Source: Pseudarthrobacter siccitolerans
GTDB lineage: Bacteria > Actinomycetota > Actinomycetes > Actinomycetales > Micrococcaceae
Assembly (NCBI RefSeq): GCF_030823375.1
Contig: NZ_JAUSXB010000001.1
Coordinates: 620,001-684,000, forward strand
DNA length: 64,000 nt
Reading direction: 5' to 3'
A program made the position numbers and the translations under genes. This document shows positions 50,843 through 59,178 of the stretch, piece by piece. Numbering within the stretch: position 1 is the stretch's first letter; every line of letters begins with the position of its first letter. The notes beneath the pieces were generated by a model. It saw only the letters and a list, made by a program, of their open reading frames with translations, was not told where the DNA came from and did no database searches.

Positions 50843-51727
50843 GTGGCTGGAGTAATCCTGGGTTGGAGCCCGGGCCGAGGGGACCGCTGGGACTACCGCG
50901 CCGCCGTCGAGCAGGTGGCAGAGTCCGGCCGGTCCCTGGACCGATGGACCATTGACCACCACCTCGACATCCTGCCCGAAACAGACGTTTGGCTCCTGCT
51001 GCAGGGCAGTAGTGACGCAGGCACCGGCCTGATTGGCCACGGAATAGTGATGTCCGAGTCCTATCAGGCCGTCCGGCCCGGGAAACCCGAAGCCGCCGGC
51101 TGGCATGTCAGCATCGCTTTCGACGCGCTGCTCCCCCTGGGCGAACAGATTCGTCCGGACACCCTGTGCGGAGCCGTTCCCGGCATACCCTGGGGCACCG
51201 CGATGAGTCTCCCAAGCCTCTCCGTTCCGCTGTCCGCGGAGCCCGGCCTTCGTCAGCTGTGGCGGGAGCAAGGGCCGGCGGCCACCGGGCGCGCCCAGCT
51301 GGTTCCGGGAACCTGCCCGCCGGAGGCTGTCACCAGGATTGAGGTGAACCGCTACGAGCGGGATGCCGATGCACGCCGGGTATGCCTGGCATTCCATGGA
51401 ACGTCCTGCGCAGCCTGCGGGTTCTCCTTCGAAGCTTCCTATGGGGAAGCCGGTACGGATGCCGTTGAGGTGCACCACGCCGTACCGCCGGCGATGCTTG
51501 GGAGCGGCTACCAACTGGATCCGGTCGCTGACCTGGTACCGCTTTGTCCCAACTGCCACGCCATGGCCCACCACGGGGTGAGCTCGCCGCGCACTGTCTC
51601 AGAGCTCCGGAACATCATCTCCGCCGCCGGACACCTGAAGGGCGAGGTACTCAGCCACCTTTCCCTCGAAGCCCAGGAGGATGCCCGGCGGATCCTCAAG
51701 GGCCCCGAAACCTCAGAGACGGGCTAA
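50843..51727 (+). CDS. HNH endonuclease with EVE-like N-terminal domain
   Basis: A 294-residue protein from GTG 50843, with GGGAGG at 6 nt. The first 125 residues (VILGWSPGRGDRWDYRAAVEQ, DVWLLLQGSSDAGTGLIGHGIVMSESYQ) resemble EVE/PUA-type modified-base readers. The C-terminal HNH domain has CxxC (Cys189, Cys192), His211-His212 and CPNCHAMAHH (Cys235, Cys238, His239), consistent with a zinc-bound HNH nuclease. Similar EVE-HNH proteins are modification-dependent restriction enzymes, so a role against modified DNA is plausible. The DUF2087 gene follows after 10 bp. Confidence 0.8.
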   Translation: MAGVILGWSPGRGDRWDYRAAVEQVAESGRSLDRWTIDHHLDILPETDVWLLLQGSSDAGTGLIGHGIVMSESYQAVRPGKPEAAGWHVSIAFDALLPLGEQIRPDTLCGAVPGIPWGTAMSLPSLSVPLSAEPGLRQLWREQGPAATGRAQLVPGTCPPEAVTRIEVNRYERDADARRVCLAFHGTSCAACGFSFEASYGEAGTDAVEVHHAVPPAMLGSGYQLDPVADLVPLCPNCHAMAHHGVSSPRTVSELRNIISAAGHLKGEVLSHLSLEAQEDARRILKGPETSETG

Positions 51728-51737
51728 GGCAAAGAGC

Positions 51738-52268
51738 ATGACCAGGGAAACGAGGTACGGCGGTCCGCACTGGCGCCGCGTGCTGGCCGCCCTGGCCAAC
51801 AACGACGCCCGGACCGCGTACGCACAAATAGTCCTCGGGGCAAAGCCACCGGAAGTGCTCGCCGGGCTGAAGGATCACCGGCGAAACCGGGCCATTGCCG
51901 CCCTGCTTGAGTCGGGGCTATTGGAGCAGAACGCTTCCGGCGAACTGGCGGCACCTGAAGCCATCTTCCGGCAACTTCTTGCCCAGCACCCCCGACGGCA
52001 GGCGCAGACCGGAACGGACCGTTTCATGCGGCTGGGGAAGATTGAAAGATATCCGGCGAACATGGCCGAGCGGCGCGAGCTCCTCGCTTGGATTGCGAGC
52101 GAGGCAATCGGCCCCGGTGAAAATCTGACGGAAAGGCAGGTCAACGAACGGCTCCTCAGCTATACCGAGGATGTTGTCCTGCTTCGCCGCTACCTGGTGG
52201 ATTTTGGCCTGCTGGAACGCACAGCCTCAGGTTCCTCCTATTCCCGGCCGGAAGAATCACGGGACTGA
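51738..52268 (+). CDS. DUF2087 domain-containing protein
   Basis: A 176-residue protein from ATG 51738. The N-terminus (WRRVLAALANNDARTAYAQIVLG) looks like an ArsR-type helix-turn-helix fragment. The C-terminus KIERYPANMAERRELLAWIASEAIGPGENLTERQVNERLLSYTEDVVLLRRYLVDFGLLERTASGSSY is a full DUF2087 domain, a winged-helix family of unknown function that is often fused to DNA-binding domains. It forms a two-gene unit with the HNH gene and may regulate it; that is inference. Confidence 0.85.
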   Translation: MTRETRYGGPHWRRVLAALANNDARTAYAQIVLGAKPPEVLAGLKDHRRNRAIAALLESGLLEQNASGELAAPEAIFRQLLAQHPRRQAQTGTDRFMRLGKIERYPANMAERRELLAWIASEAIGPGENLTERQVNERLLSYTEDVVLLRRYLVDFGLLERTASGSSYSRPEESRD

Positions 52269-52303
52269 AGCACCCGCTGCTCCTTGATCGACCGAACTGC
52301 CCC

Positions 52304-52362
52304 TTGACGGCTGCAAAACGTTTTGCATATAGTGATGCAAGTAACATACAAAACGTTTTGCA
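52304..52362 (+). promoter_or_regulatory. LacI promoter with two palindromic operators
   Basis: TTGACG (52304-52309), 18-bp spacer, TATAGT (52328-52333). The perfect palindrome TGCAAAACGTTTTGCA (52312-52327) fills the spacer, and a second copy of core CAAAACGTTTTG (52349-52360) lies downstream of the start site, 35 bp away centre to centre. This is a clear autoregulatory LacI-family operator pair covering the whole operon. Confidence 0.9.
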
Positions 52363-52376
52363 AAGGAACGAAGTCA

Positions 52377-53399
52377 ATGGCGACCAAGGTGAACATCCGG
52401 GACGTAGCGAAAGCGGCAGGCGTCTCAGTGACCACGGTGTCGCATGCCCTGAGCGAAACGCACAGCTCCCGGGTCAACGCCGGGACCGTTGAGCACATCA
52501 AAGCCGTAGCCGGGAACCTTGGCTACGCTCCGAACCGGCTGGCCAGCGGGCTGCGCAACCAGCGCTCCCGGATCCTGGGCCTGGTCAGCGACGAGATCAC
52601 CACCACCCCCTTCGCGGGCGCCATGATCCAGGGCGCCCAGGACGCCGCCTCCGAACACGGGCACCTGCTGATGGTGGTCAACTCCGGCCTCGACAACGAA
52701 CTGGAGCGGCAGGAAATCCGGGCGCTGCAGCAGCACCAGGTGGACGGCGTCATCTACGCCCGCATGTACAACCAGCGGGTATCCGTCCCCGGGGAGCTTC
52801 AAGGGATGCCGACCATCGTGCTGGACGCCACCTCGGACAACACCGCGCTGTCCTCTGTAGTGCCGGATGAGTTCGGCGCCGGTGAGTCCGCCGCCGAACT
52901 CCTGGTCGCGGCGGGCCACCGCCGGATCGCCATGATCAACAATGAGGACGACATCCCCGCCGCCCATGGACGCCTCGAAGGCTTCCGCGCCGGGCTGGCC
53001 CGCCACGGCCTGCAACTGCCCGTGAACGGCCTGATAACCAGTAATCCCAGCACCGCCGGCGGGCGGGAAGCGGCACTGAAGCTGCTATCCGCGGCAGAAA
53101 GACCCACCGCCCTGTTCTGCTTCAGCGACCAAATGGCCATGGGCGCCTACCAAGCGGCCGGCCACCTTGGCCTGAAGGTTCCGTCCGATGTCTCAATTGT
53201 CGGCGTCGACAACCTCGAACTCATCGCAGACGGCCTCTGGCCGGGCCTGTCCACGATGGCCCTCCCCCACTACGAGATGGGCCGGTGGGCTGTCCTGAAA
53301 CTCCTCGACGAACTCGAGAACCCTGAGGCACCACGGGTGCACCAGAAGGTGGCCTGCCCGCTTGTGAAGCGGGATTCCGTCGCTCCACCGAATAACTGA
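52377..53399 (+). CDS. LacI family repressor of the GH32/ABC operon
   Basis: A 340-residue LacI-family regulator. The HTH MATKVNIRDVAKAAGVSVTTVSHALSE is followed by the hinge helix NRLASGLRNQRSRILGLV and a periplasmic-binding-type sugar domain (VVPDEFGAGESAAELLVAAGHRRIAMINN, GVDNLELIADGLWPGLSTM). The operator pair in its own promoter shows negative autoregulation; the sugar released by the GH32 enzyme, probably fructose or a fructose-containing saccharide, is the expected inducer. AAAGGA precedes the ATG. It leads a rightward operon of five genes. Confidence 0.94.
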   Translation: MATKVNIRDVAKAAGVSVTTVSHALSETHSSRVNAGTVEHIKAVAGNLGYAPNRLASGLRNQRSRILGLVSDEITTTPFAGAMIQGAQDAASEHGHLLMVVNSGLDNELERQEIRALQQHQVDGVIYARMYNQRVSVPGELQGMPTIVLDATSDNTALSSVVPDEFGAGESAAELLVAAGHRRIAMINNEDDIPAAHGRLEGFRAGLARHGLQLPVNGLITSNPSTAGGREAALKLLSAAERPTALFCFSDQMAMGAYQAAGHLGLKVPSDVSIVGVDNLELIADGLWPGLSTMALPHYEMGRWAVLKLLDELENPEAPRVHQKVACPLVKRDSVAPPNN

Positions 53400-53450
53400 G
53401 CCAGGGCCGTACCTCACCAGGAACAGCCCCGAAAGCTTTCCCAGAAAAAA

Positions 53451-53482
53451 GGGAACGCAGCCGTTGCAGCGGCCGCGTTCCC
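53451..53482 (+). other. Intercistronic hairpin between lacI and the binding-protein gene
   Basis: GGGAACGC (53451-53458) pairs with GCGTTCCC (53475-53482), and the loop region adds short GC pairs. It lies between the repressor stop (53399) and the next ATG (53527), with no separate operator seen. It may stabilise or tune the two mRNA parts differently. Confidence 0.5.
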
Positions 53483-53526
53483 AGCAGGACCCCATCAATC
53501 ACCCTGTCCAAACAGAAAGACTGACC

Positions 53527-54822
53527 ATGAACAAGAAGTTCACGAAGATCCTGGCGACCAGCATAGCCGCAGCCGCCCTCACTGCCACCCTCGCCGGCTG
53601 CGGCAAAGGCAGTTCCTCGTCCACAACCGAAAGCCCGAAAGAGATCACCATGTGGACCCACGCCGCCGGAAACCCGGCGGAACTGGCGGCGACCCAGGCG
53701 ATCGTGGACTCCTATAACAAAAGCAGCGGTGCGAAGGCGCAGATCAAGGTGCAGGCTTTCCCGCAGGAGTCCTACAACGATTCCGTCGTTGGGGCCGCGT
53801 CGGCCGGAAACCTCCCTTGTATCGTGGACATTGACGGGCCCAACGTTCCCAACTGGGCGTGGGCGCAATACCTCACGCCCCTGAAACTGTCCGCGGACCT
53901 TTCCAAGAACCTCCCCAGCACCGTTGCCAAGTGGCAGGGTGAGACCTATGCCGTTGGGTACGGTGACGTCGCTTTGTCCATGTTTGCCCGCAAATCTGAT
54001 CTCGCGGCGGCGGGCGTCCGCGCCGCCACGATTGAGAAGCCATGGACGAAGGACGAGTTCCAGGACGCGCTGACCAAACTCAAGGCGCTGGGTAAATGGG
54101 ATTACCCGTTGGACATGGGTACTGCCGGAACGGGCGAGTGGCTGCCCTATGCGTACTCGCCGTTCCTGCAGTCCTTCGGCGGAGACCTGATCAACCGCAA
54201 GGATTACCAGTCGGCCGACGGAGCCCTTAATGGTGACAAGGCCGTCGAATGGGCCAAGTGGTTCCGCGGACTGGCGGATCAGGGCTTTATGGCTACGAAG
54301 AGCGGGAAGGATTCCACCCAGGACTTCCTGAACAACAAGAGCGGCATCCTCTACACCGGTTCCTGGGCAGGGGACAAAGCCCGGGAGGCCCTGGGAGATG
54401 ATCTGGCGGTCATGCCCACGGTGGACCTGGGCAACGGTCCCAAGATCGGCGGAGCTTCCTGGCAGTGGGGCGTCACCAGCGGCTGCAACAATGCGGATGC
54501 CGCGATGGACTACCTGTCCTATTCCCTCAAGCCCGAAAACGTGGCTTCGGTCATCAAGGCAACGGGAGGCATCCCCGCCACTAATGAAGCCGCGGCCCTG
54601 ATCCCTGCTTTCGCCGAGGGCGGCGCCAACCGCATCTTCATGGAATTCTCCCGCAACTACGCCGTGATGCGGCCGGAGACCCCCGCTTACCCCTTCATTG
54701 CCACCGAATTCGGCAAGACAACCCAGGACATCCTTGCCGGAGCGGACCCGCAGGGCGCGCTGGACAAGGCAGCCAAGGCGATTGACGCCAACATCAAGTC
54801 CAACGGCGGCTACCAGAAATAG
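53527..54822 (+). CDS. ABC transporter sugar-binding lipoprotein
   Basis: A 431-residue extracellular solute-binding protein. The signal peptide ends at the lipobox TLAGC with Cys25. Family 1 features are EITMWTHAAGNPAELAATQAIVDSYNKS, DIDGPNVPNWAWAQYLTPL, and FLNNKSGILYTGSWAGDKAREAL. The neighbouring permeases and GH32 enzyme point to a fructose-containing oligosaccharide or sucrose ligand. It is the first structural gene after lacI, so it is probably the most abundant product. Confidence 0.92.
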   Translation: MNKKFTKILATSIAAAALTATLAGCGKGSSSSTTESPKEITMWTHAAGNPAELAATQAIVDSYNKSSGAKAQIKVQAFPQESYNDSVVGAASAGNLPCIVDIDGPNVPNWAWAQYLTPLKLSADLSKNLPSTVAKWQGETYAVGYGDVALSMFARKSDLAAAGVRAATIEKPWTKDEFQDALTKLKALGKWDYPLDMGTAGTGEWLPYAYSPFLQSFGGDLINRKDYQSADGALNGDKAVEWAKWFRGLADQGFMATKSGKDSTQDFLNNKSGILYTGSWAGDKAREALGDDLAVMPTVDLGNGPKIGGASWQWGVTSGCNNADAAMDYLSYSLKPENVASVIKATGGIPATNEAAALIPAFAEGGANRIFMEFSRNYAVMRPETPAYPFIATEFGKTTQDILAGADPQGALDKAAKAIDANIKSNGGYQK

Positions 54823-54830
54823 CCAGAGAT

Positions 54831-54879
54831 CCGGGGGTACGACGCCGGCCGGCAGGTGCCTCCGTCGTCGTACCCCCGG
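54831..54879 (+). other. Intercistronic hairpin between binding-protein and permease genes
   Basis: CCGGGGGTACGACG (54831-54844) pairs perfectly with CGTCGTACCCCCGG (54866-54879), a 14-bp stem right after the binding-protein stop. No U-tract follows and the next ATG is 19 bp on, so partial termination or 3'-end protection is likelier than full termination. Confidence 0.7.
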
Positions 54880-54898
54880 TCCTGTCAAGGAGACTCCC

Positions 54899-55867
54899 AT
54901 GACCCTCAGCCCGCTTCCCACCCGTCCACCGCAGGCCGTTGCGGCTCAAGCCAAGGAAAGCAGCGGTCCTACCCGGCGCCGCCGCCCCCGCCCTGGTTTC
55001 CTCCGCGAACAGCTCAGCGGTTGGGGCATGATCGCCCCTGCCGCCGTTCTGCTGCTGTTGTTTGTGTTCCTGCCGGCGATCCTGGGCTTCGGCCTGGCCT
55101 TCACCAACGCGCGCCTGGTCTCCCCGCGGCCTGTGGAGTTTGTAGGGGCGGACAACTTTGCCCGGCTCTTCACCGATCCCACATTCTGGCGGGCCCTGCT
55201 GAACGTGACGTACTTTGCCGTAGTCGTAGTGCCGGTGCAGTCCGCCCTTGCCCTGGCCATGGCCCTGCTGATCAACAAAAAGTTCCGCGGCGTGAACTTC
55301 TTCCGCACCCTCTACTTCCTGCCCGTGGTCACTTCCATGGTGGTGGTGTCACTGCTCTGGATGTTCATGTACCGCCGCGAAGGGCTGATCAACGAACTCC
55401 TCTCTACGTTCAGCTTCGGGCTCATCCAGGGCGCCGACTGGCTCAATGATCCCGCCACCGCCATGCCGGCCATCATCGCCCTGTCCATCTGGCAGGCAGC
55501 GGGGTTCCACATGATCATCTGGCTGGCCGGACTGCAGAGCATCTCCGGTGAACTGTACGAGGCGTCCCAGCTGGACGGCGCCAGCCGCTGGCACCAGTTC
55601 CGCTATGTGACATGGCCGGGCCTGAAACACACCCGCAGCCTGGTGCTGGTCACCATCACCATCCAGGCGCTGGGACTCTTCGACCAGGTCAGCGTTATGA
55701 CCCAGGGCGGCCCCCTGGATTCCACCACCACCATCATCTACGAGGCAGTCCGGTCCGGATTCAAGCAGCAGGAAACCTCCTACGCCTCGGCCATCTCGCT
55801 CGTATTCTTCGTCCTGGTACTGCTGATTTCCGCAGTGCAGCGTTACCTGACCCGAGAGAAGGACTGA
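54899..55867 (+). CDS. Sugar ABC transporter permease (MalF type)
   Basis: A 322-residue permease with ATG 54899 and AAGGAG at 6 nt. About six membrane helices are visible, first near WGMIAPAAVLLLLFVFLPAILGF (residues about 41-63). The EAA motif that docks the ATPase is EASQLDGASRWHQFRYVTWPGLK. It has the MalF-like N-terminal leader with several Arg. It is coupled to the second permease by 1 bp. No ATPase gene is present in the operon. Confidence 0.93.
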   Translation: MTLSPLPTRPPQAVAAQAKESSGPTRRRRPRPGFLREQLSGWGMIAPAAVLLLLFVFLPAILGFGLAFTNARLVSPRPVEFVGADNFARLFTDPTFWRALLNVTYFAVVVVPVQSALALAMALLINKKFRGVNFFRTLYFLPVVTSMVVVSLLWMFMYRREGLINELLSTFSFGLIQGADWLNDPATAMPAIIALSIWQAAGFHMIIWLAGLQSISGELYEASQLDGASRWHQFRYVTWPGLKHTRSLVLVTITIQALGLFDQVSVMTQGGPLDSTTTIIYEAVRSGFKQQETSYASAISLVFFVLVLLISAVQRYLTREKD

Positions 55868-55868
55868 C

Positions 55869-56756
55869 ATGTTGCCGACCCTCACATCCGCGAAGCTGGG
55901 GAGCTTCGGAACCATGGCCGTGCGCATCCTGTTCGCTGCCGTCGCAGTTTTCCCCATCGTGTTCATGCTGGTGTCCTCCCTCAAGCCGGACCAGCAGATT
56001 TTCGGTGACATGTCCTCCGTGGCGGCGTTCCTGCCCATCGGGAACATCTCACTCGATAACTACGCCGCGGTGTTCGACCGTGTGCCCGCAGCCCGGTTCA
56101 TGATCAACTCCATCGGGGTCTCTGCCGTGACGGTGGTGCTGGGCATCTTCATCAACAGCCTGTGCGCCTTCGCGCTCTCCCGCATGCAGGTCCGCGGCAA
56201 GCGGATCGTCTTCGGCGCCATCCTGGCCACGCTGATTGTCCCGTTCCAGACCCTCGCCCTGCCGCTGGTGTGGTGGGTCAACCAGCTGCCCTACTTTGAG
56301 CTCGACGGCTTCAGCCTGGAGTTCTCCAAGGGCTGGCTGGACACCTACCAGGTTCAGATCATTCCGTTCATCGCCAATGCCTTCTCCATCTACCTGTTCC
56401 ACCAGTACTTCGAGTCCATTCCCAAGGAACTGGACGAGGCAGCGCGCATCGACGGCGCCGGCTGGTTCAAGATCTACCGCAAGGTGGTCATGCCGCTCTC
56501 CGGCCCCGCCACCGCCACCGTGGCGATCCTGACGTTCCTGCCGGCCTGGAACTCCTACCTTTGGCCGCTCATGGTGGTCCAGTCCGAGGAACTGCGGCCT
56601 GTGATGATCGGCATCCAGTACTTCTTCCAACTGAACGTCTCCTGGGGCGAGGTCATGGCCTATGCGTCACTGATCACGGTCCCGGTGGTGGTGCTCTTCA
56701 TCGCCTTCCAGCGTTCTTTCGTCAACAGCATCGCCTCCAGCGGCGTGAAGGGCTAA
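55869..56756 (+). CDS. Carbohydrate ABC transporter permease (MalG type)
   Basis: A 295-residue permease with six predicted helices and the EAA motif DEAARIDGAGWFKIYRKVVMPLSGP near the C-terminal third. The MalG-type features FPIVFMLVSSLKPDQQIF and LIVPFQTLALPLVWWVN are present. The ATG lies 2 bp after the MalF-type stop, with GAGAGAAGGA upstream. It pairs with the previous permease to form the importer; the ATPase must come from elsewhere, as with MsiK in Actinobacteria. Confidence 0.94.
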   Translation: MLPTLTSAKLGSFGTMAVRILFAAVAVFPIVFMLVSSLKPDQQIFGDMSSVAAFLPIGNISLDNYAAVFDRVPAARFMINSIGVSAVTVVLGIFINSLCAFALSRMQVRGKRIVFGAILATLIVPFQTLALPLVWWVNQLPYFELDGFSLEFSKGWLDTYQVQIIPFIANAFSIYLFHQYFESIPKELDEAARIDGAGWFKIYRKVVMPLSGPATATVAILTFLPAWNSYLWPLMVVQSEELRPVMIGIQYFFQLNVSWGEVMAYASLITVPVVVLFIAFQRSFVNSIASSGVKG

Positions 56757-56763
56757 CTGCAAC

Positions 56764-58311
56764 ATGAACTCAATCTCGACGGCGGCTGCCGCGCCCGCCG
56801 CGGTTGCGGCACCTGCCGCCCTGGCCGTTCCCACAACGGACCGTTTCCGCCCTGAATGGCACTACACCTCCGAGCGCAATTGGCTCAACGATCCCAACGG
56901 CCTGGTGTACCTCAACGGCACCTACCACCTCTTCTACCAGCACAACCCCTTCGGGACGGACTGGGGCAACATGTCCTGGGGCCACGCCACCTCCCGGGAT
57001 CTGGCCCACTGGGAAGAGCAGCCGGTGGCCATCGCCTGCGACGAACACGAAGCCATCTTCTCCGGCTCGGCCGTGATCGACGCGCGCAACACCACCGGCT
57101 TCGGCACTGCGGGCACTCCCCCGCTGGTTGCCATCTACACCAGCGCTTACAGCGACGCCTCCCCGCGGGCCGGACGTCAGGCACAATCCCTCGCCTACAG
57201 CCTCGATGAAGGCCTGACCTGGACGAAGTACCAGGGCAACCCCGTCCTGGACCGTGCGTCCGCGGACTTCCGCGACCCCAAGGTCTTCTGGTACGACGGC
57301 GCCGCCGGCAGTTACTGGGTGATGGTCGCCGTCGAAGCAGTGCAGCGCCAGGCAGTGCTGTACAAGTCCGCCGACCTGAAAACCTGGGAGCACCTGAGCA
57401 CCTTCGGGCCCGCCAACGCCACCGGCGGAGTATGGGAGTGCCCGGACCTCTTCGAGCTGCCCGTGGACGGGAATCCGGAGGACCGGAAGTGGGTCCTCAT
57501 CGTGAACATCAATCCCGGTGGCATCGCCGGCGGCTCAGCCGGGCAGTACTTCCTGGGAGCGTTCGACGGCGTGACGTTCCGGTCCGAGCAGACCGTCACC
57601 GAGGGCCTCCAACGGGACGACAGCCGGATGCGGGACTACTCCTGGCTGGACTGGGGACGCGACTACTACGCCGCCGTTTCGTTCAGCAACCTGCCGGACG
57701 GCCGCCGGATCATGATCGGCTGGATGAACAACTGGGACTATGCCGGCTCCACTCCCACCGGCGGCTGGCGCAGTGCGATGTCCTTGCCCCGGGAAGTCTC
57801 ACTGGCCCGGGTCAACGGGAAGGTGGTGCTCCGGCAGGTGGCTATCGACCCCATCGGAAAATCAGACCCTGGGAGCTTCCGCGTCGGACCGCAGCGCCTG
57901 GCACCGGGCGTTCTGGAACTCCCTGTGACTGCAGCAGTGGCGCGGATTGATGCGGAGTTCGAGCCGGGTACGGCGGGCAGTGTCGGGCTGGTGGTCAGGG
58001 CGGGCGGCGCCGAACGTACGCTTCTCACCTATGACGTGGCGGAGGGAATCCTGCGGCTGGACCGCCGGGAGTCGGGGGACGCGGGTTTCCACGAGGCCTT
58101 TCCCTCTGTTGAAACCGTGGCCGTGCCGCTGCAGGAAGGACGCCTTCGGCTCCGCATCTACCTTGACCGCTGCTCAGTGGAGGTCTTCGCCCAGGACGGG
58201 CTCGCCACCATCACGGACCTGGTGTTTCCCGCTGAGGCGAGCACGGCGCTGGCCGTCTTCGCTGAAGGTGAGGGTGCGCACCTCGTGGCGCTCGCCGTCG
58301 TCGGCTGCTAA
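56764..58311 (+). CDS. GH32 beta-fructosidase (levanase/sucrase type)
   Basis: A 515-residue glycoside hydrolase family 32 enzyme. Catalytic motifs: WLNDPNG with nucleophile Asp43, FRDPKVF (Arg170-Asp171) and the acid/base Glu225 in ECPDLF. A C-terminal beta-sandwich (about 370-515) completes the GH32 architecture. The N-terminus is Ala/Pro-rich (residues 6-25) but has no Lys/Arg or signal-peptide core, so the enzyme is probably cytoplasmic and acts on sugar imported by the ABC system. The likely substrate is a fructan oligosaccharide or sucrose; it cannot be fixed from sequence. It is the last gene of the operon. Confidence 0.93.
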   Translation: MNSISTAAAAPAAVAAPAALAVPTTDRFRPEWHYTSERNWLNDPNGLVYLNGTYHLFYQHNPFGTDWGNMSWGHATSRDLAHWEEQPVAIACDEHEAIFSGSAVIDARNTTGFGTAGTPPLVAIYTSAYSDASPRAGRQAQSLAYSLDEGLTWTKYQGNPVLDRASADFRDPKVFWYDGAAGSYWVMVAVEAVQRQAVLYKSADLKTWEHLSTFGPANATGGVWECPDLFELPVDGNPEDRKWVLIVNINPGGIAGGSAGQYFLGAFDGVTFRSEQTVTEGLQRDDSRMRDYSWLDWGRDYYAAVSFSNLPDGRRIMIGWMNNWDYAGSTPTGGWRSAMSLPREVSLARVNGKVVLRQVAIDPIGKSDPGSFRVGPQRLAPGVLELPVTAAVARIDAEFEPGTAGSVGLVVRAGGAERTLLTYDVAEGILRLDRRESGDAGFHEAFPSVETVAVPLQEGRLRLRIYLDRCSVEVFAQDGLATITDLVFPAEASTALAVFAEGEGAHLVALAVVGC

Positions 58312-58368
58312 TCCTCCGCCGGCTTTGGCGACACCGGCGCATACCTCACGCCGGCGACACGGACAGCC

Positions 58369-58380
58369 TCGTGACAAAGG
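58369..58380 (+). promoter_or_regulatory. 12-mer shared with the sensor kinase promoter
   Basis: TCGTGACAAAGG, 97-108 bp before the response-regulator start. The identical 12-mer occurs in the same orientation upstream of the convergent sensor kinase gene at 60956-60967 on the other strand. Confidence 0.5.
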
Positions 58381-58476
58381 ACCCTTGTGCGCCCATCGGG
58401 GTTCCCCAAGGATGAGTGGTAAGAGGATTTGCACCGGTCATCCCTACGGGCAGGCCCTGGACCGGGAAGGGTTGGC

Positions 58477-59157
58477 ATGGAATCGGAAGCATTAGCCGGC
58501 AATGTTCCGGCGCCGGGCACGGGCATCCGGGTGTTCATCCTCGATGACCACGAGCTTGTCCGGCGCGGGCTCCAGGACCTGCTGGAGAGCGAGGGCTTCG
58601 TCGTCGTCGGCATGTCCGGCTCGGCCGCCGAGGCGGTGCGCCGTATTCCAGCCCTTCGCCCGGACGTGGCCGTGCTGGATGCCCGGCTGCCCGACGGAAC
58701 CGGGATCGAAGTCTGCCGTGATGTCCGCTCCGTCGACCCGAAGCTGAACTGCGTGATCCTGACGAGCTACGACGACGAAGAGGCACTCAGGGGCGCAGTC
58801 CTCGCCGGGGCCTCCGGTTACGTTCTCAAAGAGATCGGCGGCATGGATCTGACGGGGGCGCTGCGTCGGGCAGCGCGGGGGGAATCCCTATTCAGCGACG
58901 ACCTCAAGGCCCGGGTTATCCAGGGACTGGCGAAGCCAGCAAGGGCCGATCCCAAACTGGCTTCGCTGACCCCGCAGGAGCTGCGCGTGTTGGAACTCGT
59001 GGGCGAAGGCCTGACGAACCGCCAGATCGGGGAACGCATGCAGTTGGCGGAGAAGACCGTAAAGAACTACGTGTCGTCCCTGCTGGCAAAGCTGGGGTTT
59101 GAGCGGCGGACCCAGGCGGCGGTTCATGTCGCCTACAACACCGGACACGGCCAGTAG
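58477..59157 (+). CDS. NarL/LuxR family response regulator (DevR/DosR-like)
   Basis: A 226-residue regulator from ATG 58477 with GGAAGGG at 6-7 nt. The receiver domain has FILDDHELVRRGL and phospho-acceptor Asp68 in DVAVLDARLPDGTGI, with Thr and Lys later in ILTSYDD and SGYVLKEIG. A C-terminal GerE-type HTH (LTPQELRVLELVGEGLTNRQIGERMQLAEKTVKNYVSSLLAKLGFERRTQAAV) binds DNA. The sequence is of the DevR/DosR group that answers hypoxia and nitric oxide in mycobacteria; that role is not proven here. The sensor kinase gene is convergent and close. Confidence 0.92.
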   Translation: MESEALAGNVPAPGTGIRVFILDDHELVRRGLQDLLESEGFVVVGMSGSAAEAVRRIPALRPDVAVLDARLPDGTGIEVCRDVRSVDPKLNCVILTSYDDEEALRGAVLAGASGYVLKEIGGMDLTGALRRAARGESLFSDDLKARVIQGLAKPARADPKLASLTPQELRVLELVGEGLTNRQIGERMQLAEKTVKNYVSSLLAKLGFERRTQAAVHVAYNTGHGQ

Positions 59158-59178
59158 GCCGCCACCGGATTGGCCAGC

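Noticed and set aside
53221..54921. Long leftward frame opposite the sugar-binding protein
   Set aside because: No family motifs, and the plus strand encodes a clear lipoprotein with normal codon bias.
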